A DNA stretch of 64,000 bases from Hypericum androsaemum (GCA_963995505.1 OZ023183.1:18224671-18288670); one strand, 5' to 3'. Shown: positions 1-14,455, counted from the stretch's first letter. A program made the numbers and translations. The notes: a model not told the origin generated them from the sequence alone.

Positions 1-1147
1 ACTTGACATTTGATTACTCATTAACCAATCAATGATAGAGCTAGGCAAAATTTAAAATGAAGATGATAATTATCAAATTTTTAGACACTTCACGAACTTA
101 ATAAAAATAGGTGGTTAAAGTGTTTGGTGGTTAAATGAGATGAATTTACATTGTCCAAGTTACAATATAAAAGACACTGATTATTTCAGATAGGCCCTTA
201 TAGTATTGCTTGTTTATTTTGGGGACGTGATTTCAAGCACAATTGGATACAACAATAACAAATTTAAATACTTGCTATTTAGGCGATTATTTTTTTGAAT
301 AAATAAAATTTTCCTTATTCAAAAAAAAAGCAAGACACTGATTAGGGCTTCTCTCATTTGACTTCCGTGAAAATAGTCGGGGTTGGCAAAGCTAGGATTG
401 ACTTGAAAATAGACAAGTATTATGAAATAAATTAGAGTAGATTAATATAATTATTCATTGTTGTCGCGGGTAGCTTTTATTTAATGTACGCGATTGAGGA
501 TCATTCGTTGACATTGAAGATTGGTTAGATACAATTGGGTAAAAGAAGTTAATTTTTCTTCAATAGCTTTTATTTATAAATTTTTAACTCAACACCTTAT
601 TTATCGTAAACGCAACGTGAATAATCAAATATATATATAGCGTCACCAACAATATTGTTTCCCATCGGAAAACAAATAGATGCATGTTCTAGGTAGGTAG
701 ATTTGTATAGCAATTGCCATTTGATTTAATTGCAGTAGGAATCTACTAGTACTCAAACGAATGGTGTGAAATTAAATCGCATTAATTTCAGATTTTTTTT
801 CCATTGCGATTTTTTCCCACAATATTTTTCCGCAATGAGTTTTTTAGCGAGATTCGTAACTGCATCGACGTCGACAATAAACGAAAATTACATGTATATA
901 TTACTAATATTAACAAAATTTAACCGTTTAAAAGAAAATAGATGCACATGTGTGACAAGCATAACGGATGGAACATTGACAATTGGAATATTAGGAGACA
1001 AATTAACGAGCAAGCAAATTCGGAGTTACAATATAAGAAATAAGTAAGAAATTCGAATTACATTGGCAGCGAGATTAAGTATTTGTCCGAAGTACATTGC
1101 GAACCGGCGCTTATGGTTTTTATTGCAGATACTTGAACCAACACCTA
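1..1147. other. Intergenic, AT-rich, with a short LINE tail
   Basis: No gene was recognised here. A LINE 3' tail lies at 184-331 and is listed separately. The rest is AT-rich spacer downstream of the minus-strand C2 gene, and its last few hundred bases probably include that gene's 3' untranslated region. Confidence 0.5.
184..331 (+). mobile_element. 5'-truncated LINE 3' tail with TSD
   Basis: A 148-bp fragment ends in the typical plant LINE 3' pattern, a run of A residues preceded by AATAAATAAAATTTT. It is bracketed by the direct repeat AAGACACTGATTA at 171-183 and 332-344. Poly(A) plus a 13-bp target-site duplication indicates target-primed reverse transcription of a heavily truncated LINE, or another poly(A) retroposon. 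No coding sequence remains. Confidence 0.75.
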
Positions 1148-2587
1148 TCAGTACGGCCGCGGCGGGTACACGCCGGAGGAAGATGGTGGTGGCGGGTAAG
1201 TTCCTGATGAACCTAGAATTAAAAGCAAAATGGCGATGGGATTTCGTGGTCAATAATATTGATGATTGCCACACAAAAAAAAAGAAGGTTTGAGCTAATT
1301 TATAAGGTTCATCTAGTGAAACCTGATTGTACCTGCAGGGTAGTATGGCCCCGGGGGTGGAGGGTATGGCTGTGGAGGGTACCCTGCATGCGGAGGATAG
1401 GCGGACGACGGAGGGGCAGGCGTGTATGCGGTGGGAACAGGAGAGTAGGCCGAGTACGAAGCCGGGTGTGTTGGGTGGTAACTGACAGGAGGAGCGTATG
1501 GTGCTGCACTATGGTAAGAGGCGACAGGTGCAGAGTTTTGCGGCAAGTATCGGCCGCCAGACTGCTGAAATTAACACAAGTTTATCAGGATATTATTATG
1601 TTGGAAAAGTTTCCTTTCATTCATTGATTGTTCTAGTCACCATCTAGGTAACCAATGAATCATTTGATGTAACTATATATTACTTTCGTTCGTGTAACCA
1701 AGATATTTTTCGAGTCATGTTGAATCACAAAATGCCAAGGATCGCGGGGCGTACATTGGAATTGGAGTAATAGAATATCAGCCGAATATCTCCTGCGTGC
1801 CTGCCCCACAAACAAATGATACGTTTGAGATTTGAAGAAAGACGATTAACTAACGTTACAATTCAGTGAAGTGTTGTGTATCAGATAATAGGGTCCTAAC
1901 CTGCCAATTTTGGTCTGAAGAGGCCACGAGGCGTCGTCGTAGCCTTGAGTAAGCACTTTGTGGAGTTGAATCCTGGACACAAACAATTTGTTCCAAATTC
2001 CAACTGTGTTAGAACTCCGTATTAATTTTGTAACGACTAATTTAGGGACTAAAAGAAGGTAATACGTTGTTACCTTCCACTCCCAATAAATTCATCTGCA
2101 GTTAGTGTGTTGCTGTCCCAAACCATGACATGTAGCTCCCTAAGGCCTTCTATCAGCGACAAAGTGAACTTCTCCTGAAATATTGGGTTCCTACCTCCGT
2201 CTAGTAGAAACCAAATTGGGTTGTCCAAAAGTACAAATTTAGAAGCTTGTAATCAAGTAACTAATGAAGTAGAAGCAAGCAATTAGATTAATATATAAAA
2301 GAAGTGTCAACCTGTGCATGTTCTGGTTCGGTACTTGGCTCCACCATACTCGAGAGAGACATAAGGATCTTGCTTAGATATCCATTCCTTGTCATCCAAA
2401 TTGTGACATCCCACAACTACAAAATTGAATCTATTTAGGTAATGCATACTTCGAAAAAGTAACTAATACCACAAAAATTAAGAAAGTCGAGAATTCAAAC
2501 CCGCATCAACTACAACATTATCAACTAATACAATTAACGCGTACCCGTGACTTCAAGAGGAAGGCCCTGAATTCCAAAGGTCGACAT
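1148..2587 (-). CDS. SRC2-like C2-domain protein
   Basis: The assembled CDS is complement(1148-1212, 1333-1564, 1755-1800, 1901-1972, 2074-2200, 2312-2416, 2545-2587): 690 nt, 229 aa, all introns GT-AG with matching phases. It opens MSTFGIQGLPLEV. Residues 1 to about 131 form a single C2 domain with the SRC2-type blocks GCHNLDDKEWISKQDPYV, NPIFQEKF, ELHVMVWDSNTLTADEFIG and GDIRLIFYYS. The tail, about 132-229, is rich in Pro and Tyr (AGYPPQPYPPPPGPYYP). SRC2 proteins are calcium- and lipid-binding cold or stress-response proteins at the plasma membrane or ER. The Asp residues of the predicted calcium loops (DD, DPYV, WD) are present. If the last intron were retained, the protein would end TIRFH instead of PPRPY. 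No transmembrane segment is seen. Family assignment is firm; cold induction is inferred from the family. Confidence 0.9.
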
Positions 2588-5500
2588 TGCAGCTGCCAAT
2601 TATGAAATGCGATGGTTGTAAATTGCTAATACTGATTTTTATAGAAGATTAGCTCTCGGTAGATGGTTGACATGGGATTTTGATTGAAGTCTTCGTCGTC
2701 GTTGCCAACTCAATCCCAAGGGGTACTAGTTGATTAAGATTATAATTTTCTGTAGCTACCGATTATTCATTTAAATTGACTTTATTTCATTAGTACTAAG
2801 AAAAAATAAATTATCATGCAAGGTAGCAAATACTCATTTTCATTGACTTTGACCAGTGGCTATTGAGGCCCGAAATTTTAGCAGATAATCATAGGCAATA
2901 TATATCGTGCGTCAGACCTAGTAATTCAACCGGTTACACTATATCAAGTGGACACTTATTTATTACAAGAGAATCGTTCAAAAGTACAGAATTAGTTAAT
3001 TATAGGATACCATATGATAATCAATCAAGTGGATAATTATTTATATTTACTTTTTATTTATTAAAGATAACCCAACTAATCTTATCTCCTAATAGGTAGA
3101 ATTTTTCCCAAACTCTATATTCAGAATTGGACCAACTAATTGAGATTTGAATTTGACATATTTTGGAGAGTGAACTCGAGATTTTTAATTAAGCTAAAAT
3201 AATATCTATTGGTTGATCTATTTGCTTCTAGTAATAGATGGAAAATTTAAGTATATATTCAATGTACATTTTCTTAGCATGGATTCAATATGATTTGGTC
3301 TAGAGCATTTAGAATTTTGTTCTAGAGAAAGATCTTACAGGAGAAATCTTCAACAACGTTAAGTTGTATATATCCGAAGAGATAATGAACTAACAAATAT
3401 TTAGATCAGCTTATGAACTAAGAGATTTTGAGTTTAAGCATTCGAAAATGCATCAGTGTTGTCACCTTTTAAAAATCTCACACGACTCGAAACTGGAAAT
3501 AGTGTCCCGATACCAGATGGTTTAAACCAAAAAAATCCAAAGAGATAATGGAGGGGCAACAGGGCGGTGATGGTACGCCTCAAGGTTCAGTAGCCAAAAT
3601 TCCAATGTCCTTTTACAGTGAAATTGGTGAGGCTCACTATCCCTTCTACTTGTTGCTGTCATTTGAAAATGGCCTGCCTCCTCCCACCGTGTAGGGGCGC
3701 CATCTCTTTCTTGTGCCTACCAAATTTGGTCCTATGCCGTCCTCTGCCCTTGTGAGCCAGTCTAGACGTTGATTGCACACTTTCACCACATCAATTCGTG
3801 TACTTAATATTGCAGCTGGGAAGCAGATACTCTTCTTGCTCCTACCCTCCCTTGCTAAAAGGGCATCACTTATTGTAGACCGTTAGAATTTTCGTATTCA
3901 ATTCAAAATTTTATAGCAATTGGTAAGTCGAGGTTCTTACTTCAACATCCCGCTCTACAGATAAAATATGTTATGGTACCATGTTAGAGTCTGAATATTG
4001 TATCCAAAATCTTGAGACAATTGATAGTGAAATCTAAAATCTTATATTGAGAGCATAAAATTTATAGAATGCATAGCGAAGTTCTCCATGTAAAAACTTC
4101 CTCTTTTGATAAAGAGATCTAGCGGAAGTAGCATCATGGAGGCGGGTATTTAGTGAATAAACTAATTGCCCTATGGATAAGAGAAATATCAAATTTCCTT
4201 AATAATGTTATTAAGGAAACAACTGTCGGCATGAATTTTAGGCTAATCAATCATGAATTAGCTCTTTCAACTATTTGTATTTGGTACTCGTAGTGTAACC
4301 CTATACTTTTACCTTAAAAAAGTTCATTCACCTCTAATAAACAATGCGAGTCTCATACTCTAACAATAACCTAATATGTGCAAGAGCTCTCCAACTAGTT
4401 CAAGGCATGAATCTAAATATGATGCAGTAGTTAATAAACTGTGACACAAAGGCTCAATTAGTTTTGCCAGGAAATAGATTCTAGGTTCAAACAAAAATTG
4501 GAAAATCAGATTTTACCTCTGTAAGATTTTAACGAGGTCGTTGATCACAATTTGAAAAAAAAATTACCCTACTTAATTATAAATATTACCATTAATAAGT
4601 TCTACTCATTAAAAAAACAAACATCCAAAAATGCAGAACTAACAAGCCAAAATGTTATTTCGTTTGCGAGGAAAAGGAGGATATACAATACAAAGGCATA
4701 AGACAATATCCTCTGGCTTATTGCCTGGTAGGTCCTAGACAATAGCATACCTACTTTGGAGAGCCCTTGTTACCTAATGCCGAGAGGACCTCATTATTGT
4801 GGAGAGTGGAGACCCTTTCTTTGTAGGGTATCTTCCCATTCTGACATTAACGTGTCGAAATCTCCCTTGACGATTTTTTTTTCTGTCAAGTGTTAAAATC
4901 GTAATAACTAATATTTTTCGAATTAAAATTTCGGTCACAACTTTTGTATTTTTATGATATTTTTGAATGAATACACATATTCTTACATACTTCACGAATT
5001 TAATTTTTTTAAGATAATAGTTTGGGCTAGAGTTGCTTGTTTGATAATTTTTATATCATTTTTTATCTTTGGAATCGTCTTCAAATAGTACTTGTAATTA
5101 TCATTTTGTTGTAACAAAAATATGTCAATCGAGAGTAACATTTAAATAAAATTATATGCCAAAAAATTTGGTAAAAAAAATAATTATAATTTATTATTTT
5201 TTTGTTAAATTAAATATAAACAAAGTAATTTTTGGTGTATGCGTATTTAGTAGCCAAAACTCATTTTTAATCATTTCAAAACTGAAAAAATAAAATTCTT
5301 ATTATATGATAATCTTTTGAAAGTGATATTTTTTTCTGGTTCCAATGATATCACTTTAGAGAGTTCCAGTTCCACAATATATAATGCAGCAGTTGTATAA
5401 ATTAAACCAATGATGGTCCTAATTCAAGGAACAGGTAAAAGATGGAGAGGTCGAATTGGTTTGGACATCTTTAAGTGGAGGCCATGATGAAGGGCGAAGT

Positions 5501-6279
5501 TCGTTGGAAGTGCAGGGCTGGAATGAATTCTCTCCTTTAAAGGACCACTTCTTGACGATGACACACTACTGACAGTGATTACAAGAAGCTGCTGCTAATT
5601 GGAGATTAGATCATGCGACAAACATCTGTTATTTGAAGACGTGATTGAAAGTAATCCAATTTCGTAGATGTCATGAACTTGGCTAGACTAGCACGATACC
5701 CGTCTCATCGCACGTAGGCTTTGTTTCATATTACTAAACTATTATCACTCTAAAAGTCCTCTGTTGTCAAAACAGAACTCCAATTGGTACGAGTGAAGTA
5801 CACATCTCTTACCAACGGGATCAACACTCGTCGAAGCTCTCCAATTTTGTTGCTACGATGCAAGGATGTTAAGGGCCTAATACCTATCTTTAACTGTGAA
5901 CTTGGTCTCAGGACACAATGATTTAAAATCTTGATGGTCTCTTCTTATGGTGGAGATTAGGACAGTGCCATAATGTTGTCTCCTAAGGAAACAAACAAAA
6001 ACAAGAAGGTTCAATCAATAGCTGGGTGTCTGCTCGAGAAATGGCAAGGACAGGATCACAAAAAGACCCCTCTTGGCAATTAAAAGATGTCATAAAAATA
6101 AGCACTTTCTTTAAATTCCAACTGTAGAGGTCCCCCCTCCCACCGCCTCCTTTCCAAACACTAGTTTCTTGTGGCAGCAGCAACCTAGCTTCTGCTCTGT
6201 CGTTCTATATAGTACTAGGACTAACCTGTTCAGCAAGCTCGCACAGTTGCTTCCCGGGTCGGGTTTCGAAACTTTGGTA
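2588..6279. other. Intergenic, 3.7 kb, no recognised gene
   Basis: This is AT-rich spacer between two divergently transcribed genes and should contain both promoters. A 48-codon open frame at 3548-3694 (+), beginning MEGQQGGDGTPQG, sits in a locally GC-richer stretch (about 3540-3860). I could not assign it to a family. Around 3960-4250 there is LTR-like sequence on the minus strand ending in TCTAACATGGTACC, which resembles an LTR end followed by a primer-binding site, but no partner was found. The last about 130 bases are probably 5' untranslated region of the downstream gene. Confidence 0.5.
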
Positions 6280-7741
6280 ATGGAAGGTGAACTTCCTATG
6301 GTCAGCTGTCTCTTGCAGCACACGCTTAAGAGCTTGTGTTGTTATTCAGATTCTTCGAATCCTTCCAAGTGGGTGTATGCTGTTTTTTGGAGAATTCTAC
6401 CAAGGAACTATCCTCCACCAAAGTAAGATCATGCAAATTGTTCTGACCATGTTCTTTGGTGAAGTTACTTGGTTTAAGCTACATTGTGTTGATGCAGGTG
6501 GGATTATGGAGGAACTGCTCTCGATCGCGCCAAGGGGAACAAAAGGAACTGGTATATCCATCTGCAGTGTGCTCTAGATGAAAAAAAAAAAGGGTCCAAT
6601 TCTGAGAGTTTCTGAATGGCTGTTAATTTCTTGTTTCCAGGATCCTTGTTTGGGAGGACGGGTTCTGCGACTTCCACGAATGTGAAAATGCTGGAAGCGG
6701 TTTCGCGAATGGAAGATTCGGGCCTCATGTCTTCTTCAAAATGACTCATGAGGTCTATAGTTATGGAGAAGGGTAAGAGATCCTACCATCATTAAGTTGC
6801 TTTCTTGTTCCTGCAAGAATAATGCAGCCATTCGATGCGAAAAGGATATCGTCGTTGCAGGTTAGTCGGAAAAATTGCAGCTGATGACAGTCACAAATGG
6901 GTGTTTAGGACAACCTCAAATGAGAATGACCCTGGTTTCATCTCCTCATGGAATATCTCTATTGAACCAGTAAGACAATTTGCAGCAACTTGTTACCTCT
7001 TTACAAAACTAGCAAGTGAACTACTTATTCTTATTGCAGCATCCAAAAGCATGGGAATCCCACTTCAGTTCAGGCATTCAGGTTGGTTCTTTTGTCACAT
7101 TCTTCCAGGAAACCAATTATTGGAACTAATTTCTTGTTCGACAGACAATTGCAGTCATTTCGGTTCGAGAAGGCATCGTCCAATTAGGCTCATTCGATAA
7201 GGTCCCGATCATCTCCATCCGATTATCTCTCTGTCCTCCTCTTCTTTTAAGCATTAATCCTAAGATTGGTTAGTGTTTCCAGGTCGCGGAGGATCTCAAT
7301 TTGGTGATCAATGTACAGAGAAAGTTCAGCTACCTGCAGAGCATCCCTGGAGTATTATCCATTCAGAGATCATCTTACCTACCTGTACAATTACCAATCC
7401 CTCAACTAAAGATCGGGAACCGAGAATCGCCTTCCCTAACAGACGACAAGAACCAAATGACAGGCGCGAAGAGATCATTTGACGAAAGGTTCGATGATCA
7501 TCCGATCAAGTCCATCAACTTGGGTTGGAACAGTCCACAAAATGGCATGGCAAGCCCACCTGTTTGGTCAATCCCTCCTTTGCTCCCCGGTATATCTTGC
7601 AACTTTGGCGCCTTCCTGTCCAAGCTACCTTCTACTCTTCCTCCCTCTGGCAATTCCGAGGCGTGTTTGCTAGACGGTAACCATCATAATGGTACAAGCC
7701 AAGTTCAGGCCAATGATGGTGGAGGACAAAGACACAAGTGA
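6280..7741 (+). CDS. MYC/MYB N-terminal-domain protein ('WNK-related' family)
   Basis: The seven exons are 6280-6422, 6498-6551, 6641-6772, 6861-6969, 7040-7081, 7145-7201 and 7283-7741: 996 nt, 331 aa, all GT-AG with consistent phase. Residues about 32-195 match the bHLH-MYC/R2R3-MYB N-terminal domain, with blocks KWVYAVFWRILPRNYPPPKW, RNWILVWEDGFCDF, VFFKMTHEVYSYGEGLVGK, GIQTIAVISVREGIVQLGS and VINVQRKFSYL. In Arabidopsis the nearest proteins are those named serine/threonine-protein kinase WNK-related (the At5g53900 and At3g15240 type). There is no kinase domain and no basic helix-loop-helix region, so the kinase name is historical. The domain usually mediates protein-protein contacts in transcription complexes. 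The C-terminal 130 residues are low-complexity and family-specific. Start chosen at the first in-frame ATG, giving MEGELPM. Confidence 0.88.
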
Positions 7742-8207
7742 GCTTGTCTATTGTAGATGAACTTGAGTGCTCATGGTAGTAACTTCATCAGGCTAAAGGA
7801 GAGGAACCTGGTTTTAGTTAAGTCCTAATTTGGAGTTGAGAATTGAGATTAGGCCTTAATTAGGTAAATCATTTACATTGCAGTGATCAGTTCAATTTGC
7901 AGTTCTCATGTACGCTATTGTATTATTTTCAGTCTATTGATGTAATACTGGACATCTTGTGAGCTGTTTTACATAACCATTTATCGGTATAGACATCGTT
8001 GAAAGTGTCACCTCATTTACCGTACAGACCATTATCGGCTCTTATTTAATGGTTATGTTCCGAGAGCAGATACCGAAATATCATGAACAAAATACGTTAA
8101 AACGACATGGAACAGAGCGGTATTGAATGCGTCGTCTTGGTTTTTCGGGTCATTCTAACATTGATCAGACCTTGGTATAAAGGTGGATGATGGTGTAGTT
8201 TTATGAC
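7742..8207. other. 3' flank of the MYC-N gene
   Basis: AT-rich sequence without a convincing ORF. The first 200-250 bases are probably the 3' untranslated region of the upstream gene. Confidence 0.4.
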
Positions 8208-8218
8208 AATGGTCTGTT

Positions 8219-8531
8219 TTTTTTTTTTATAAGTTGAATTTTATTTACCATAACTTGGGATCAGCTCCCTCCAAATACATAAACCCTGAGAACTAAAAGA
8301 AAGCTCAAACGAATTCAAAAGTTACAGGGTGTAACCCAATGAATCAGTAGAGAGTTCCAACAGGTTCAGCCAAAAAATTAAAGTAATACTTTTTGTACAA
8401 TTCAAACCTATCAATCTTTAAAAAACTGCAGATATAATCTCACGTCTTGACCACCCCAGTCCTTCATTAATTTGGCCCATCTAAGCCACTCTTGGAACCT
8501 CAAGAAGATAGAGTGCTTGAGAAGCTCAGAG
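8219..8531 (-). mobile_element. Retroposon insertion (poly-T start, 11-bp TSD)
   Basis: The element begins on the plus strand with a T run, meaning a poly(A) tail on the minus strand. It is flanked by the perfect 11-bp repeat AATGGTCTGTT at 8208-8218 and 8532-8542. Its 313 bases show no intact ORF and no clear Pol III B box, so a 5'-truncated LINE or a processed transcript is more likely than a SINE. Confidence 0.7.
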
Positions 8532-8542
8532 AATGGTCTGTT

Positions 8543-9448
8543 GTTGTTGGAGTTAAGGGTGGGAATGGGGTGGAAAGAAAGGTAAGGTTGTGTCCTTTCC
8601 CTATCCTTTTTGGGCTAGTAGTGGTACCTTTGGCATTATTGCAAAGTGGTCCCCGAGAGACCACAGCGAAGAGGGAAAATGACGAGAGATAATTGAGCAT
8701 TGTATCTACTTGTTTGCTGCCCCACCCCGACAAGATCGAATTTGGTTTTTCTTGTGCTTCTTCATGGGCTCATGTGTCCAATATTAAACCTTAATGAAAT
8801 ATCATCATAGGAGAGGATAATTCACTGCTGGTTAGCAGATAAGATGGCAGTAAACCTCGTAAGGAAGTTGGATGATTCGATTGGTAGGTCACTGTCAAAA
8901 GTGATTCATTGTATGAAACATGTCGGTCGGTTCTCGATTCTGTATTAATCGTTGATCCCCCACTGATATGATGCGAAATCTTAAATGACATCTCTGCAAG
9001 ACCTGATATGTGTTCTCTGCAAGTAAAAGCCAGCATCCCTCTGCAATTTCATTCACCAGGAGAGAGATGCAAATGGCTTGATTCCCGAATCCTTACCGAC
9101 GATGCGTGATCTCGTAAACAGATCAGTAAGATCATAAGAATTGACGAAAAGGGAAATATAATTGATGCTTTAGCAAAGTACAGGTACCAAAAGAAACTAG
9201 GATCATGAAAGCACTGCGCCCTATTTACAAAGGATATGGGAAGCATTAAGCATCTTCTGTAGTTCAATTACTGGTATAAATAGGGAAGCTATACACAATA
9301 ACCGGCGTTGCGTTTGATACAGCAAATCTTTTGACATGAAAGTGGACTTCAGCTTCAGAAATAATCGAGTAAGCGCATCAACGACCAATATGAAGCGCTC
9401 GTCTTCCATTTGTTTCTGACATCCACTGCTCCAACGCCAGAATGGTAT
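8543..9448. other. Intergenic / 3' flank of the protease gene
   Basis: No supported gene. The region is downstream of the minus-strand protease, and roughly 9240-9448 may hold its 3' untranslated region. Short open frames on both strands lack family features. Confidence 0.4.
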
Positions 9449-11734
<2,286 letters not shown>

Positions 11735-11758
11735 CTTCTCTCTCTCTCTCTCTCTCTA
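11735..11758. repeat. (CT)n microsatellite in protease 5' leader
   Basis: An almost pure CT/TC run of about 24 bases (GA on the coding strand) abuts the start codon of the minus-strand protease gene. GA-rich leaders are common in plant genes and can act as GAGA-type regulatory elements, but no function is shown here. Confidence 0.7.
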
Positions 11759-12735
11759 GTGTTCTTTTTTAAGATTTTAATGTAAAGTTCCAAACTTTTT
11801 TGGTTCTTGGGTTTGGGGGAGAGAGGTGAGTGTGAAGTGTTTTGGTGGGGAGGAGGTGGATTTATAAAGGAGGAAGAGAAGAGGGGTATATAATTGAGAT
11901 ACTTGTGTGGTGCAATTATGGTTGATTTCTTAATTAGGGAGTTGGTTTATAATGAAAAATTTTACAATGGTCTAGGATTCTATATTTTAAATGATTAAGA
12001 TTTATTGAAGTAAAAATTTTATGATGGTTTAACATGACTATTTTTCTCTCATGAATTTTTTAATGTACATCGTTGTCAGATTACCATAAAATTATTTTAT
12101 AATTATAATTTTAAATTGGGGGGATGGAAAAGGAGGGTTGGAATTTTGTATATAATTGGAGTTAATAACAAAGGGAGGAATGGGGAATAATGGAGGAGGA
12201 GACAAAAGGTGGAGGAGGACAGGAAAGAGGGGCAACCGAAACTCTTAACGTGGACGGGGTTGATTGGTTGGACTTGGGAATGGGAGAGGAGAGAGAGACT
12301 TGGGAACTGTCTAGTAGTAGTCTGTATTGATAGGAGTTGCAACTGAAACTCACGCGCGTGTTCCGTGGCGTGTGAAAATGAGAATGTTGGTGGTGGTGCG
12401 TGGAAGTGGGCGACTGAGACTTCTCTTCTCCTTTTTTTTGAACAGACGACGTTCTACTTCTTCAAGTTTAACAATGTCTCGAACCTAAATATTTGTTAGG
12501 TAATTTATCGTACAAAATACAAAATTATGTTCAATAACTAACTATATTCTGCTAAGTAAATACAAAATTATGATATATGTATCTATAGTAAGTTTTAAAA
12601 TAATATGGATGTGAAAAGTAGTATATATTTTTTGTGGTGGAAAATGAACATTAAAATTTTATTCAATAATTACATGGAATAAGTACGACCCACAATATAG
12701 CTATTCTTTTCAAGTCATCAATATAAACCTTTATA
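11759..12735. other. Protease promoter region
   Basis: This AT-rich region upstream of the minus-strand protease has no supported ORF. It should contain the core promoter. Sequence reading outward at 11820-11890 is purine-rich with a TATAAA-like stretch around 11860. Confidence 0.4.
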
Positions 12736-12744
12736 TAATAAATA

Positions 12745-13488
12745 GAGAAAAGTTCACTTTAGTACCTTGTAGTATCGCCCAAAATCACTTTAGTACCATG
12801 TGGTAAAAAATCGATCAATCGAGTCATACTTATTCCAATTAACATAAAAAGGGTCCTCGGGCAGCTGCCCGGACCTGCCCAAACCTACCCGAACCCTGCC
12901 CGAACTACATGAACATCCATCTCCTCCCCTCCCTCCTCCTCCTCCTCCCTCCTCCGCGTCCTCCTCCTCCTCTCCGTGTCCTCCTCCTCCGCCTCCTCCT
13001 CCTCCTCTCCGCATCCTCTGCCTCCTCCTCCTCCTCTCTTCGTCCTCCTCCTCCTCTGCGTCCTCCTCCTCCTCCACGTCCTCCTCCTCCTCCACGTCCT
13101 CCTCCTCCTCTCTGCGTCCTCCTCCTCCTCTGCGTCCTCCTCCTCCTCCGCGTCCTCCTCCTCCTCCTCTCTGCGTCCTCCTCTGCGCCCTCCTCCTCCT
13201 CCTCTCCGCGTCCTCCTCTGCGTCCTCCTCCTCCTCCTCTCCGCGTCCTCCTCCTCCCCCTCCCCACGTCCTCCTCCTCCTCCTCCTCTCCACGTGGTGC
13301 CACGTCATCAAAATTTGGTGACGTGGCTGGCCACGTAGTTCGGGCAGGGTTCGGGCAGGTCCGGGCAGCTGCCCGAGGACCTTTTTTATATTAATTGGAA
13401 TAAGTATGACTCGATTGATCAGTTTTTTACCACAGGGTACTAATGTGATTTTGGGCGATACCACAAAGTACTAAAGTGGACTTTTCCC
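12745..13488. mobile_element. Mutator-like foldback element with (TCC)n core
   Basis: A 744-bp element with terminal inverted repeats of about 160 bp (12745-12905 against 13330-13488), flanked by the perfect 9-bp duplication TAATAAATA at 12736-12744 and 13489-13497. Ends read GAGAAAAGTTCAC and GTGGACTTTTCCC. Each arm carries the palindrome CGGGCAGCTGCCCG (12858-12871 and 13362-13375). The core is a long trinucleotide tract. Long TIRs with a 9-bp TSD are the signature of Mutator-like non-autonomous elements. The long open frames across it are artefacts of the repeat. Confidence 0.88.
12918..13293. repeat. (TCC)n / (GGA)n microsatellite
   Basis: About 375 bases of nearly uninterrupted TCC-type pyrimidine repeat with TCTGCG and TCCACG variants every few units. 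It forms the core of the foldback element and opens spurious ORFs in all frames. The uniform purine/pyrimidine strand bias is compatible with triplex formation, which is inference. Confidence 0.95.
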
Positions 13489-13497
13489 TAATAAATA

Positions 13498-14446
13498 TAT
13501 GAGATATCAACGTATACAACATCGTAAGATAAAGATGGTTTGGAATGAACAGAATTTGAAGGAGTAAATAATTGTACTTATTAGAAAATAATTTAGGAAA
13601 TATACAATGCCCGGTCGTTTATCCTAGCCAAAAGGGATGGTTTCGGGTTTTGCTTTCATTTTATACAATTTTGAATTTTGGAATCCAAACAAGCTTCGTG
13701 GATGACGACAATTCGAAACATTTGGAAAAGCAGACCTTATTGCTTATGCCACGTCAAATCGGTAGCTATACCCGACCAAATGAGGTTAATATATAATCTA
13801 GTTATATAGTTGCGGAGTCCTTGCTCGTTACGCCTCCCATGGTTAGGTAAAAAAATTTCCATTTATCCTCCTTTCATCTTTGCTCTAAGAAACGATAAAT
13901 AACTCCTAGAAATACTCAAATCTCTAATCAACCACACATCATGGGAGAATGCTGAAGATTTTTAAACATATTTTGACCGAAGTATTTATAGAATTTTATA
14001 ACAGTGATAATGTATTTGAGGATTAATAACATGGGAGAAAAATTGAAAAAATGCAGTCCAGTCATTTTTTGTGTTCTCCTTGTATTAACTGACCATTTAC
14101 CAATACGTGGTCAGAATTCTGGACTCGTAAGTTGTCCGTATATTAATAAATCCATTTGACGTTTCCAATTGAAACCGACGAGCAATAGAGGCGAAGAGTC
14201 CATCCAGGTTCGAGAGCGGCTAGTTGGTTCGAAATGAATATTCAATTCCGATTCTTTATTCTAAAAGCGCGCAAGACACCAAAACTAGCAACTGATGCAA
14301 TAATTCCATGATGACCGTATCTCCCCCATAACCTCCAGGTCAAATAAAAGACACACTCAGTATAATCCAATATTTTTATAACCAAACAGGAGATTACTCG
14401 GAATTTTATCCGTTTTCGATTTGACTGGTTAAACTACTATTGGATC
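13498..14446. other. Intergenic, no feature recognised
   Basis: AT-rich sequence. No ORF with recognisable domains and no clear transposon ends. Confidence 0.4.
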
Positions 14447-14455
14447 AAATTTTTT

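Noticed and set aside
1063..1293. Open frames on the plus strand at 1063-1627
   Set aside because: They are antisense shadows of the last exons of the SRC2-like gene.
6280..7741. Functional WNK protein kinase
   Set aside because: The family name contains WNK, but no kinase subdomain is present; only the MYC/MYB N-terminal domain is seen.
12790..13464. Long Arg/Gly/Glu-rich and Ser/Pro-rich ORFs on both strands
   Set aside because: They are translations of the (TCC)n tract in several frames inside a foldback element, with no non-repeat domain.
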